The translations under genes and the position numbers were made by a program. From contig CAJKBQ010000041.1 in the NCBI GenBank assembly GCA_905198155.1, positions 1-19,220 on the forward strand: 19,220 bases of DNA. The letters are read 5' to 3'. Position 1 is the stretch's first letter. The number at the start of each line of letters is the position of its first letter. Under the pieces are notes generated by a model that was not told where the DNA came from, made no database searches, and saw nothing but the letters and a program-made list of their open reading frames with translations. Origin of the DNA: an uncultured Eubacteriales bacterium (lineage in GTDB: Bacteria; Bacillota; Clostridia; Oscillospirales; Acutalibacteraceae). This document shows positions 12,401 through 19,220 of this stretch, in pieces.

Positions 12401-14047
12401 TCAGGCCGTTTCGGCAGCCAAAACCGCGTCGATCAGCCGATCCCGCAGCGCAAGCAGCGATTCCGGCGATTGGTCGCAATCGAAAAAGCTCCGCACGCCG
12501 CCCGCAGCAATCATCTGCCGGACGGCATCGGCACCGATGCGCGCAGCCGCCCATTCACACAGCCGCACATCCTGCATCGCTTCGGCAAATACCATCTGCC
12601 GGACGGAACCGAGCGGCACCCCGTCCGCGCCGGGGTACACCAAAAACGCATCGCCCGCCGGGAACGCGCCGTCGGCATCGGTGTCGGCAAACGGGTCGAT
12701 CCGGTGAATGGAGTGGGAATCGTTGTAAAAATTGAACCCCCATTGCAAAAACCCTGCCGCGCCGTGCAGATACAGCTGGAACCCCAGCACGCGATTGCGC
12801 ACCGACGGCATCGCGATAAACCGGTTGCTCACGCCGCAGTTGCTTTGACCGCAGCAGTAATACACCCACAGCGGCCGCACATCGTGATCCAAAAACGGCT
12901 GCACATGGTTCAGCGACACCACCGGCACGTCCACCGCGCCCTGCGCATAATACCCGTAGTGCGACAGCGCATCGGTCATCGGGAACCCGGCAAGCAGCGG
13001 GGCAATGCGCTGTTTCAGCGTCAGGTAATGCGCCAAATGCAGTTCGTTCGGCTCGTCCGACAGGTGGAACCGGCAGCGATCCGCCACGCCGAACGCGCGC
13101 AGCTGCGCCGTCAGCTGCGGGAGCAGGCATTCCAAAAATGCAAGGTATGCGCCGTCGGACGGCGTGTCCCACCCGAAGATGCGGCGGTCGCCGTCCGGTG
13201 TGTGCGCCATTACTTTGGGCGCAGCCTCCGCGCCCCACTGCGTAAACAGGTGCGCCATTTCGAAATACCGCAAACCGTTCGATTCCGCCGTATCGATCCA
13301 GCGGCGCAGCCGGTCGAACCCGAATGCATAGCTGCCGTCCGCGTGCAGCGTGACGTCGATCAGCTGCACCGTCGTCCGTTCGCCGCCGATTTCGGTGTCC
13401 AGCGGCGGGGTGAAGATCGGGGTGAGGATCATATTGCTGCCGCTGTCGGCCAATGCGCGCATAAACCGCGCCGTAATTGCCCAGTATTTTTCAGAAAATA
13501 CTTCCGTACCGTAATAATCCGCCAGGCAGTCGGAGTGAAACCACTGTGTACACATCAGCGTCTGTGCGCCCAGCTGCGCGGCCAGCACCGTCACCGTCAG
13601 CGACGCTTCCGCCGTCGATTCGCCGTTGGTCAGCCGCACCGTCACGGTGTACGTCCCCGCCGGCTGATCGTCCGGGATGCGGATGTCCAGCCACAGCGCA
13701 CGCGTTTCGCCCATATTCAGCCAAAACGGCTGCAGATCCGCCAACAGATCCGGGTACATCCCCGGCGTTTTGCGCAGGTACCACTCGTCGCCGTTGGTCG
13801 GCCACGCATACCGTACCGGCACCGTCCGCACCAGCCGCAGCCGCGCGCCGTTCAGCCCGTCTGCCGTCAGCGCGGCGGTCATCCGGCTGTGCAGCGGCAC
13901 GTTGACGCAAATCAGCAGCTGCGCCGACACCGTTTCGCCGCGCAGCGCGCGCAGGCTGGCAATCGACGAGCCGTTCGGCCGTTCGTCGGGGAATTGTTTG
14001 TGCAGGGAATGGGTCCAGTACATTGACCACGGGGGCAGTGTCTTCAT
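12401..14047 (-). CDS. DUF4091 glycoside-hydrolase-like protein
   Basis: This 548-residue protein has an N-terminal beta-sandwich (about 1-160, with LDIRIPDDQPAGTYTVTVRLT). A TIM-barrel-like middle follows (FHLSDEPNELHLAHY, with acidic residues at strand ends). The C-terminal DUF4091 region carries FLQWGFNFYND, LVYPGADGVPLGSVRQ and MVFAEAMQDVRLCEWA. The last two are the usual DUF4091 ending, so the family call is firm. Such proteins are assumed to act on glycans, but no substrate is established. There is no signal peptide, so it is probably cytosolic and would act on imported oligosaccharide. Start 14045-14047 follows AAGGAGG by nine bases. It is a single-gene unit with its own promoter and terminator. 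Confidence 0.85.
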   Translation of the reverse strand: MKTLPPWSMYWTHSLHKQFPDERPNGSSIASLRALRGETVSAQLLICVNVPLHSRMTAALTADGLNGARLRLVRTVPVRYAWPTNGDEWYLRKTPGMYPDLLADLQPFWLNMGETRALWLDIRIPDDQPAGTYTVTVRLTNGESTAEASLTVTVLAAQLGAQTLMCTQWFHSDCLADYYGTEVFSEKYWAITARFMRALADSGSNMILTPIFTPPLDTEIGGERTTVQLIDVTLHADGSYAFGFDRLRRWIDTAESNGLRYFEMAHLFTQWGAEAAPKVMAHTPDGDRRIFGWDTPSDGAYLAFLECLLPQLTAQLRAFGVADRCRFHLSDEPNELHLAHYLTLKQRIAPLLAGFPMTDALSHYGYYAQGAVDVPVVSLNHVQPFLDHDVRPLWVYYCCGQSNCGVSNRFIAMPSVRNRVLGFQLYLHGAAGFLQWGFNFYNDSHSIHRIDPFADTDADGAFPAGDAFLVYPGADGVPLGSVRQMVFAEAMQDVRLCEWAAARIGADAVRQMIAAGGVRSFFDCDQSPESLLALRDRLIDAVLAAETA

Positions 14048-14087
14048 GGGTTATGTCCTCCTTGAATCCGTTTTTTTGGTTTTTTTT

Positions 14088-14116
14088 ATCATAACCGATG
14101 GGCACGCAAAAAACAA
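14088..14116 (-). promoter_or_regulatory. Promoter of the DUF4091 gene
   Basis: On the minus strand, TTGTTT (14111-14116), 17-bp spacer, TATGAT (14088-14093), 41 bases before the start codon. Confidence 0.6.
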
Positions 14117-14179
14117 CCCCTGCGCGGCAGATTGATCCGATTGTGCAGAAAATCGGAACGAATTTACCCATCCGCGCGC

Positions 14180-14209
14180 AAAAAAAGACGCCGCACGATT
14201 GCAGCGCCT
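14180..14209 (-). terminator. Terminator of the glycerophosphodiester operon
   Basis: A nine-pair stem with two G-T wobbles (AGGCGCTGC with GCGGCGTCT on the minus strand) followed by seven T's, about ten bases after the GDPD stop. Confidence 0.8.
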
Positions 14210-14219
14210 TTTCAGGGAT

Positions 14220-14939
14220 TTATTCCAAAATATTGCTGGTAATTTCGTCGATGCCCCACGCGATCAGTTGCTGCGCGTCCGCCGGGTCGTCCACCGTCCA
14301 GCAGTTGACCCGCACGCCGTGCGCATGGCACGCGCGGATGCGGTCGGCCGTCAGCTCCCTGTAATAAATGTCCAGCCCCATCCCGCGTGCGGCCAGCTGC
14401 GCGGGCAGTGCGTCCGACCATTTTGCGGTCAGGAACTGGCAATCCTGCGCCGGGCGCAGCTGCTTGACCAGATCCAGATTCGCACGGTTGAACGCGATGA
14501 AGCACGTATTGTCCAGGCAGTCGGTGAAAATATCCAGAATCTGCCGGATTTCATCGATCGTGAAGTCCGATTTCAGCTCCGGCACGCACCGCTTGCCGTA
14601 TTTGCGGCAAATGCTGCGGTATTCCTGCGGCGTGGTCAGCCGCAGATCGGCGCGCGGCGTGCCGTCCAGGTCGTTCAGCACCAGCGCGCGCAGCGCAGCG
14701 AGCGGCGTCTGCTCGATCACGCAATCCGTCGCGCAGATGCGGCCGGTGCGGCCATCGTGATTGCACAGGAACTGCCCGTCCGCCGTGCGCCAGATATCGG
14801 TTTCGATCCCGAAATAGCTGCGGTTCCCGGCTGCGACGAACGCCGCCGCCGTGTTTTCGCATTCCAGCCCGCTGACGCCGCGGTGCGCAATCAGTTTGGT
14901 TTGTCCTTTGTCCGCAATCGGAATGGTATGCATTCGCAT
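14220..14939 (-). CDS. Glycerophosphodiester phosphodiesterase (GDPD)
   Basis: This 239-residue TIM-barrel enzyme hydrolyses glycerophosphodiesters to glycerol-3-phosphate plus an alcohol. GDPD marks are in order: AHRG (His19, Arg20), ENTAAAF, IETDIW (Glu46, Asp48, metal ligands), NHDG (His61), VPELKS, and a C-terminal GVRVNCWTVDD. Length is normal and there is no signal peptide, so it is cytosolic. It is the last gene of a four-gene operon whose other members look like a glycerol-3-phosphate oxidation system, so its product would feed directly into them. The start (14937-14939) is nine bases after the DUF1667 stop, with GTGAGG overlapping that stop. A second Met two codons in is also possible. 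Confidence 0.93.
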   Translation of the reverse strand: MRMHTIPIADKGQTKLIAHRGVSGLECENTAAAFVAAGNRSYFGIETDIWRTADGQFLCNHDGRTGRICATDCVIEQTPLAALRALVLNDLDGTPRADLRLTTPQEYRSICRKYGKRCVPELKSDFTIDEIRQILDIFTDCLDNTCFIAFNRANLDLVKQLRPAQDCQFLTAKWSDALPAQLAARGMGLDIYYRELTADRIRACHAHGVRVNCWTVDDPADAQQLIAWGIDEITSNILE

Positions 14940-14948
14940 GATTCTGCC

Positions 14949-15305
14949 TCACTTCGTCTGCGCCATCGCGCGCGTGGTCATCACATTTGCGCCGGTTCCA
15001 GCCGCATCTTCCAGCACGACCTGCCCCAGCGCCACCGGCGCCGTCAGCGTCACGCCGTTCAGCGCGTCCATGATCTCGAACAGTTTTTCCTTCGGCACCG
15101 CACGATCCGTTTTGACGGGGCAGCGGCGGTGAATCGCGCCGTCGATGCGCACGGTGGACGTCAGCACCCGCGTGGGGTGCGTCAGCTCCGCCCGGCCATA
15201 TGCCGCGCCGCGCGGGCAGCTGTTGCCGGTAACGGCATAATCGTTCGCTTCGTCCACGCGCAGATGGCAGCCGCGCGGGCATACGATGCAAATCAGCTCT
15301 TTCAT
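14949..15305 (-). CDS. DUF1667 Cys-rich protein
   Basis: This 118-residue protein starts with a cysteine cluster (CIVCPRGC, residues 6-13) and has further cysteines in NSCPRG (about 30) and RCPVK (about 62). Such a pattern suits a small iron-sulfur or zinc site. DUF1667 proteins are regularly encoded with the two flavoproteins found upstream here and are thought to be an electron-transfer or structural subunit of an anaerobic glycerol-3-phosphate dehydrogenase, analogous to GlpC, but the function is not proven. Its ATG overlaps the stop of the upstream gene by 4 bp (ATGA), and GGAAGGAGG lies nine bases upstream, so translation is coupled. Confidence 0.88.
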   Translation of the reverse strand: MKELICIVCPRGCHLRVDEANDYAVTGNSCPRGAAYGRAELTHPTRVLTSTVRIDGAIHRRCPVKTDRAVPKEKLFEIMDALNGVTLTAPVALGQVVLEDAAGTGANVMTTRAMAQTK

Positions 15306-16585
15306 TGCTGCGCACCTCCTTCCGGTTCGGCAATCGAAATCGTCAGCGGGCCGTCCGCCGCATCCAGCAGCTTGCGCGGGAGCAGGATGTGCTCCATCTC
15401 GCCGGGCGCGAGGTGGTCGCGCTTATACGCGGTCAGCAGCCGGTCGCCGCAGCAGACGCGAATCTCGCTCGCGCCGCACACGCGGTTCACGCGGAAAAAT
15501 ACGTCGGCCGCTTTGTCCACCATCGCGGGACGGATGTGCTGCGGGACGGTGTACGTCACGCCGTCTCCGTTTTGCAGCGGGATGGCCGCCGCCGCGGCTG
15601 TATCGCCGCCGTGCAGGACGTAGTCGGCCGCCGCGCGCCCGGCGCGCATACTTTCGGCCGTCACGAAGTCCACCAGATCGTGGACGTGGACGACGTTGCC
15701 GCACGCGAAAATGCCCGGCGTTTCGGTTTCCATGTTTTCGTACACCAACGCGCCGCTGGTGCGCCGATCCATCGGGATACCGGCTTGGCGCGTCAGCTCG
15801 TTTTCCGGGATCAGCCCCACCGACAGCAGCACCGTGTCGCAGTCGAACGTCATTTCCGTGCCGGGGATCGGCGTGCGGTGCGCGTCCACTTTCGACACCG
15901 TCACCCGGCGCACGCGGCCGTGCCCTTCGATGTTGGTGATGGTGTGCGACAGGTACAGCGGGATGTGATAATCCTGCAAGCACTGGACGATGTTGCGGTT
16001 CAGCCCGCCGGAATACGGCATCACTTCCACGCACGCCAGCACCTGCGCGCCTTCCAGCGTCATGCGCCGCGCCATAATCAGGCCGATGTCGCCGCTGCCC
16101 AGGATCACCACGCGCTTGCCGACCATGTAGCCTTCCATGTTCAGGTATCTTTGCGCCGTTCCGGCCGTATATACGCCTGCCGGCCGGTCGCCGGGAATGG
16201 CGATTGCGCCGCGCGTCCGTTCGCGGCACCCCATCGCCAGGATCACCGCGTCCGCCTGCCGCACCCGGTAGCCGTCCGCCGCGCTGACGGTATGGACCGT
16301 TTTGTCCGGCGTCACTTGCAGCACCATCGTGTCCAGCGCCGTTTCCACGCCGGTGTCCCGCAGCATTTCGATGAACCGCCCGGCGTATTCCGGCCCGGTC
16401 AGCTCTTCTTTGAAGTAGTGCAGGCCGAATCCGTTGTGAATGCACTGGTTCAGGATGCCGCCCAGCTCTTTGTCGCGCTCCACAATCAAAATGCGCCGCA
16501 GCCCGCGTTCGTACGCCGCGTAGGCCGCCGCCAGTCCCGCCGGGCCGCCGCCCACGACGATCAATTCATATTTTTGCTCATTCAT
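15302..16585 (-). CDS. FAD/NAD-dependent oxidoreductase (GlpB-like partner subunit)
   Basis: This 427-residue flavoprotein has an N-terminal FAD fold (ELIVVGGGPAGLAAAYAA, glycines at about 12-17) and a second Rossmann motif (RVVILGSGDIGLIMARR, about 158-174) for NAD(P). A closing FAD segment follows (ETPGIFACGNVVHVHDLVDFV). There is no CxxC redox disulfide, so it is not a thioredoxin reductase-type enzyme. It overlaps the upstream dehydrogenase gene by 8 bp and the DUF1667 gene by 4 bp, indicating a fixed complex. It probably passes electrons from the FAD dehydrogenase to NAD or another carrier. The start has AAGGAG nine bases upstream. The exact acceptor cannot be read from sequence. Confidence 0.9.
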   Translation of the reverse strand: MNEQKYELIVVGGGPAGLAAAYAAYERGLRRILIVERDKELGGILNQCIHNGFGLHYFKEELTGPEYAGRFIEMLRDTGVETALDTMVLQVTPDKTVHTVSAADGYRVRQADAVILAMGCRERTRGAIAIPGDRPAGVYTAGTAQRYLNMEGYMVGKRVVILGSGDIGLIMARRMTLEGAQVLACVEVMPYSGGLNRNIVQCLQDYHIPLYLSHTITNIEGHGRVRRVTVSKVDAHRTPIPGTEMTFDCDTVLLSVGLIPENELTRQAGIPMDRRTSGALVYENMETETPGIFACGNVVHVHDLVDFVTAESMRAGRAAADYVLHGGDTAAAAAIPLQNGDGVTYTVPQHIRPAMVDKAADVFFRVNRVCGASEIRVCCGDRLLTAYKRDHLAPGEMEHILLPRKLLDAADGPLTISIAEPEGGAQQ

Positions 16586-18020
16586 GGGACTGCGCTCCTT
16601 TCTTCGTTTCCGCCAGCAGCTGCACGCTGCCCGCCGTGTCTTTCAGGATTTCGTTCATCGGGACGCCGCGTTCGCGCGCCAGAATCTCCGTCACGCGCGG
16701 GCCGCAGAATCCGCCCTGGCAGCGCCCCATGCCGGTGCCGCACCGGCGCTTCACGCCGTCCACGCTGACCGGCGGCACCGGCGCGCGCAGCGCATCGACG
16801 ATCTCGCCCTCGGTGATCGTTTCGCACCGGCAGATCACGCGGCCATACAGCGGATTTTCCGCGACGACGCGCTGTTTTTCCGCCAGCGGCAGCGTACGGA
16901 ATTTGAGGCGGCGGCGCGTCGTGATCGGGTGTTCCTTCGGCGGCAGCGCCAGCCCGGCGGATTCCAGCAGCCGCACCGCCTCTTCGGCGATGGCCGGGGC
17001 GGACGACAGGCCGGGCGATTTGATGCACGCCAGGTCGATGAATTTCGGCGCGGATTCGCGGATATAAAAATCTTTTTGATCCGAATTGGCGCGCGACCCG
17101 GCAAAATTCCGGATGGAAGCGCGGAAATTGAGGTGCGGCATGGTGCGCAGCGCCTTTTTGCGGACATACGCCAGGCCGTCCGCCGTGGTGCGGACGCTGG
17201 CGGGGTCATCGTCGCCCGCCGCGTTGGGCCCGACGATCAGGTTGCCGCCGACCGTCGGCGCAACCAGCACGCCTTTTCCCGCGGCCGACGGGCATTGGAA
17301 CAGGACGCTGTGCGCCAGACCGCCTTCGGATTTGTCCATCAGGTAATATTCGCCGCGGCTGGGCATAATGCGGAACGCCGGGGGTGCAACCATGTTGTGG
17401 ATCCGGTCGCTGTACCCGCCCGCCGCATTGATTACCGCGCGCGCTTCAACGGCGCCGGCCGCCGTTTCGATCCGGTAGCCGCCGGGCGTCCGTTCGATTC
17501 GGGTCACTTCGGCGTTCCGGCGCAGCTGTACGCCGTTGCGCACCGCTGTTTCGATCAGTGCCAGCGCGTATTCCCACGGACTTACAATCCCGGCCGACGG
17601 TGCCCACAGCGCGCCGACCGCCGATTCACTGACGTTCGGTTCGCGCGCCTGCACCGCTGCGCCGTCCAGCAGTTCCAGCCCCGGCACGCCGTTGCGCACC
17701 CCGCGGTCGTACAGCACGCGCAGTGTCTGCAGCTCGGCGTCGTCAAACGCCAGCACCATCGACCCGATCTGCCGGTACGGGACGTCCAGGTCGGTGCACC
17801 ACTGCTTTGCCAGCTGCGCGCCGCGCACGTTGAGCCGCGCCATCGCGGTGCCCGGCTCCGGGTCGTAGCCTGCGTGAATGATCGCGCTGTTGGCGCGGGT
17901 GGCGCCGGTGGCGACGTCGTTCTCTTTTTCCAATACCGTGACGCTGCACACCCGTTTTGACAGCTCGAACGCCGCCGCCGCGCCCACGATCCCGCATCCG
18001 ATGATCGCTACATCTACCAT
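16578..18020 (-). CDS. FAD-dependent glycerol-3-phosphate dehydrogenase-like protein with BFD [2Fe-2S] domain
   Basis: This 480-residue flavoprotein has a DAO-type FAD domain (VAIIGCGIVGAAAAFEL at the N-terminus, GATRANSAIIHAGYDPEPGT next). A C-terminal BFD-like domain (about 390-440) has cysteines in ICRCETITEGEI and RCGTGMGRCQGGFC that can hold a [2Fe-2S] cluster. This arrangement is that of GlpA-like anaerobic glycerol-3-phosphate dehydrogenases; related 2-hydroxyacid oxidases share the first domain, so the substrate is inferred from the GDPD in the same operon. The start (18018-18020) follows GAGGA by seven bases. It is the first gene, behind a leader of about 110 bases with hairpins, and overlaps the next gene by 8 bp. 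Confidence 0.88.
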   Translation of the reverse strand: MVDVAIIGCGIVGAAAAFELSKRVCSVTVLEKENDVATGATRANSAIIHAGYDPEPGTAMARLNVRGAQLAKQWCTDLDVPYRQIGSMVLAFDDAELQTLRVLYDRGVRNGVPGLELLDGAAVQAREPNVSESAVGALWAPSAGIVSPWEYALALIETAVRNGVQLRRNAEVTRIERTPGGYRIETAAGAVEARAVINAAGGYSDRIHNMVAPPAFRIMPSRGEYYLMDKSEGGLAHSVLFQCPSAAGKGVLVAPTVGGNLIVGPNAAGDDDPASVRTTADGLAYVRKKALRTMPHLNFRASIRNFAGSRANSDQKDFYIRESAPKFIDLACIKSPGLSSAPAIAEEAVRLLESAGLALPPKEHPITTRRRLKFRTLPLAEKQRVVAENPLYGRVICRCETITEGEIVDALRAPVPPVSVDGVKRRCGTGMGRCQGGFCGPRVTEILARERGVPMNEILKDTAGSVQLLAETKKGAQSHE

Positions 18021-18133
18021 TCAAAATTCCTCGCTTTCCGATTCGCAAAAAAAGAGCAACTCAAACACGGCGGGCTGCCGTGTCCGAATCACTCTCAAAT
18101 CTCCGTAATTCCGGACGAATCTGTCCGGGAACC
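18021..18133 (-). promoter_or_regulatory. Structured leader of the glycerophosphodiester operon (possible antitermination/attenuation)
   Basis: The transcript from the promoter below should begin near 18127. It can fold CCGGAC/GTCCGG (18123-18128 with 18111-18116), then ACACGGC/GCCGTGT (18077-18083 with 18065-18071), followed after eleven bases by seven T's (18047-18053). GATTCG and CGAATC flank the second hairpin and T-run and could form a competing stem. Glycerol operons of Bacillus are controlled by GlpP antitermination at leader terminators, so a similar switch is possible. The hairpin-to-T distance is longer than usual. Confidence 0.4.
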
Positions 18134-18162
18134 ATTATACCGCAAATCGCGGCAAAAAGCAA
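18134..18162 (-). promoter_or_regulatory. Promoter of the glycerophosphodiester operon
   Basis: On the minus strand, TTGCTT (18157-18162), 17-bp spacer, perfect TATAAT (18134-18139). It lies just after the stop of the SGNH hydrolase gene, making the operon an independent unit. Confidence 0.78.
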
Positions 18163-18181
18163 GGAAAATCGCGAAAAAATT

Positions 18182-19048
18182 TTATTTCAGGCCGTCGAAC
18201 ATCCCCAGCTGATCCAGCCGGTCGAACACAGCGTTGCCGACCACGCGATAGGCCGCCGCCGTGAAGTGCACCGAATCCACGCGGAGGGAACGCGGGACGA
18301 TGCCTGCGGCGATGTCGCTGCGGTCGTCGTCCGTTTCCGGCAGTCCGGCCAGCCGGAGGCCGTCGCGGCAAAGCAACGTGCGCAAATCCAGAAAATGATC
18401 CCCAAATTCTTCCGCCATGCGCGCGTTTTCTTTGGCGGTATCCGCCGCGGAACCGCGGGTCAGACCCAGCACCAGGTAGCGGTCGCTGTGAATCAGCAGT
18501 TTCTGCTGGCTCACCAGGTCGCGCGCGTCAATGTAGCCGCCGTTGGTGCCGATGAAAATGACCGTGATGTCCGAATCGTATTTACCTTCGTTGGCGACGG
18601 TCAGCGCGGCGCCGGTCGGAATGGCCTCGGCGCGGCCCGGCTCGCTGCGGGTGAAGAAATACTGCACTTTGGAAGCCGGTTGATAGATCGACGTCTGCCG
18701 CACAGACAGTGTTCCGGGAATTCCATCCAATTCTACGGGGTTGATCCCGCCGTCGCCCTGGCGCAGCGGGCGGAACATCCCGACGTGGTCGCAGCTCAGC
18801 CACACGCGCACGGGGGTGCACGTTTCCGGCACCACGATCTTGCGATAGAGGTGGATGACCGTCGCCCCGGCGCGGCCGAGGATGGTGACGGTGTTTTCGC
18901 CGCCAATGCCCATGTTGTGAACCGGGACGGGTGCATATTTTTCTGCGATGCGTTCCGCCAGCACCTGCGGATAGGTCACGCCGTCCCCGCCTGCGCCGGC
19001 TGTCAGCGAATCGCCCCAGCAGGCGACCGCGTAGTTGGAAAGTGCCAT
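18182..19048 (-). CDS. SGNH/GDSL-family hydrolase
   Basis: This is a 288-residue esterase-type hydrolase. The SGNH blocks are visible: GDSLTAG (nucleophile Ser14), GIGGEN (oxyanion Gly, 48-53), GTNGG (Asn169) and the DSVHF Asp258/His261 pair near the C-terminus. A stretch of over 110 residues (about 54-165) between blocks II and III is longer than in compact members and beta-rich, so it may be an inserted substrate-binding region. There is no signal peptide. The start at 19046-19048 follows AAGGAAGGA by eight bases; a longer frame to 19147 would run into the rRNA terminator. It lies 37 bases after that terminator. No promoter of its own is evident, so read-through from the rRNA operon may contribute. 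Substrate unknown. Confidence 0.85.
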   Translation of the reverse strand: MALSNYAVACWGDSLTAGAGGDGVTYPQVLAERIAEKYAPVPVHNMGIGGENTVTILGRAGATVIHLYRKIVVPETCTPVRVWLSCDHVGMFRPLRQGDGGINPVELDGIPGTLSVRQTSIYQPASKVQYFFTRSEPGRAEAIPTGAALTVANEGKYDSDITVIFIGTNGGYIDARDLVSQQKLLIHSDRYLVLGLTRGSAADTAKENARMAEEFGDHFLDLRTLLCRDGLRLAGLPETDDDRSDIAAGIVPRSLRVDSVHFTAAAYRVVGNAVFDRLDQLGMFDGLK

Positions 19049-19084
19049 GGTTTGATTCCTTCCTTCTGGATGAATAAATTTGGT

Positions 19085-19119
19085 AATAAAAAACCGGATA
19101 ACCTGACGGGTTATCCGGT
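19085..19119 (-). terminator. Terminator of the rRNA operon
   Basis: A perfect 11-bp stem ACCGGATAACC/GGTTATCCGGT (loop of 5) followed by TTTTT on the minus strand, about 78 bases after the 23S 3' end. Confidence 0.9.
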
Positions 19120-19196
19120 AACGTCTTGTGCCCTGAAAACCGAACAAAGAGCAAAAGTGAGGCGGAAGAAATCTGAACGCTGAGCTTCACACATAT

Positions 19197-19220
19197 GGTC
19201 AAGCCCTCGACCTATTAGTA
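19197..19220 (-). rRNA. 23S rRNA, 3' end only (partial)
   Basis: Read on the minus strand the last bases are TACTAATAGG then TCGAGGGCTTGACC, the conserved 3' terminus of Firmicutes 23S rRNA; its GCTTGACC pairs with the GGTCAAG at the 23S 5' end. The rest of the gene lies outside the window. The segment between it and the terminator (19120-19196) is too short and unlike 5S rRNA. Confidence 0.85.

Noticed and set aside
12470..14026. Plus-strand open frame opposite the DUF4091 gene
   Set aside because: Arg/His/Gln-rich shadow with no start signals; the minus-strand protein has recognisable DUF4091 features.
18047..18083. Ordinary terminator of the SGNH gene
   Set aside because: It lies downstream of the new promoter at 18134-18162 and inside the next operon's leader, and the hairpin is eleven bases from the T-run.
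19049..19147. N-terminal extension of the SGNH hydrolase
   Set aside because: It would be translated from within the rRNA terminator region; a strong ribosome binding site marks the start at 19048.

Overview
The window is high-GC DNA that codes densely on both strands. It probably comes from a spore-forming, anaerobic gut Clostridium relative of the Oscillospiraceae/Ruminococcaceae type. Evidence: strong AGGAGG-like ribosome binding sites, TTGACA/TATAAT promoters with 17-bp spacers, a YpeB-type germination protein, a DUF6110-P-type ATPase pair, the GlpA-like/FAD/DUF1667 cluster of anaerobic Firmicutes, and a Firmicutes-like 23S rRNA 3' end. The genus cannot be fixed from sequence alone.

Layout. 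1-440: an intergenic repeat region with two 83-bp copies of one repeat and a possible gene-tail remnant. 443-2248: a DMT-family permease diverging from an AraC-type regulator. 2279-3571: a ceramidase-like hydrolase facing the regulator across a shared terminator. 3687-6328: a minus-strand operon with its own promoter, an operator-like dyad, a small DUF6110 membrane protein, an internal terminator and a non-canonical P1B-type metal ATPase. 6356-8006: a 37-residue membrane/secreted peptide gene with direct TTACA repeats upstream, then ypeB. 8104-10501: a cysteine desulfurase-thiI pair for 4-thiouridine synthesis in tRNA. 10557-11313: a zinc-ribbon membrane protein of unknown role.

11327-12287 is the most unusual part. 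It holds a four-helix-bundle (S23/IVS-like) protein gene, then a 300-bp array of short GNA-loop hairpins joined by ATATCAC spacers, then a terminator. Next comes a displaced 25-bp copy of the tRNA-Gln 3' end, a long imperfect palindrome that begins and ends in the tRNA T-loop motif GGATTCGA/TCGAATCC, a second terminator, and the intact tRNA-Gln(CTG). The order fits a miniature element inserted at a tRNA 3' end.

12345-14116: a DUF4091 glycoside-hydrolase-like protein with its own promoter and terminator. 14180-18162: a four-gene glycerophosphodiester/glycerol-3-phosphate operon (FAD dehydrogenase with BFD domain, second FAD/NAD oxidoreductase, DUF1667 protein, GDPD) behind a structured leader with a hairpin and T-run. 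18182-19048: an SGNH hydrolase directly downstream of an rRNA operon. The operon's 23S 3' end lies at 19197-19220 on the minus strand, with no 5S gene between it and its terminator.

Functionally, the GDPD would release glycerol-3-phosphate, which the two flavoproteins plus DUF1667 would oxidise. The desulfurase would feed sulfur to ThiI. The DUF6110 protein probably assists the metal ATPase.
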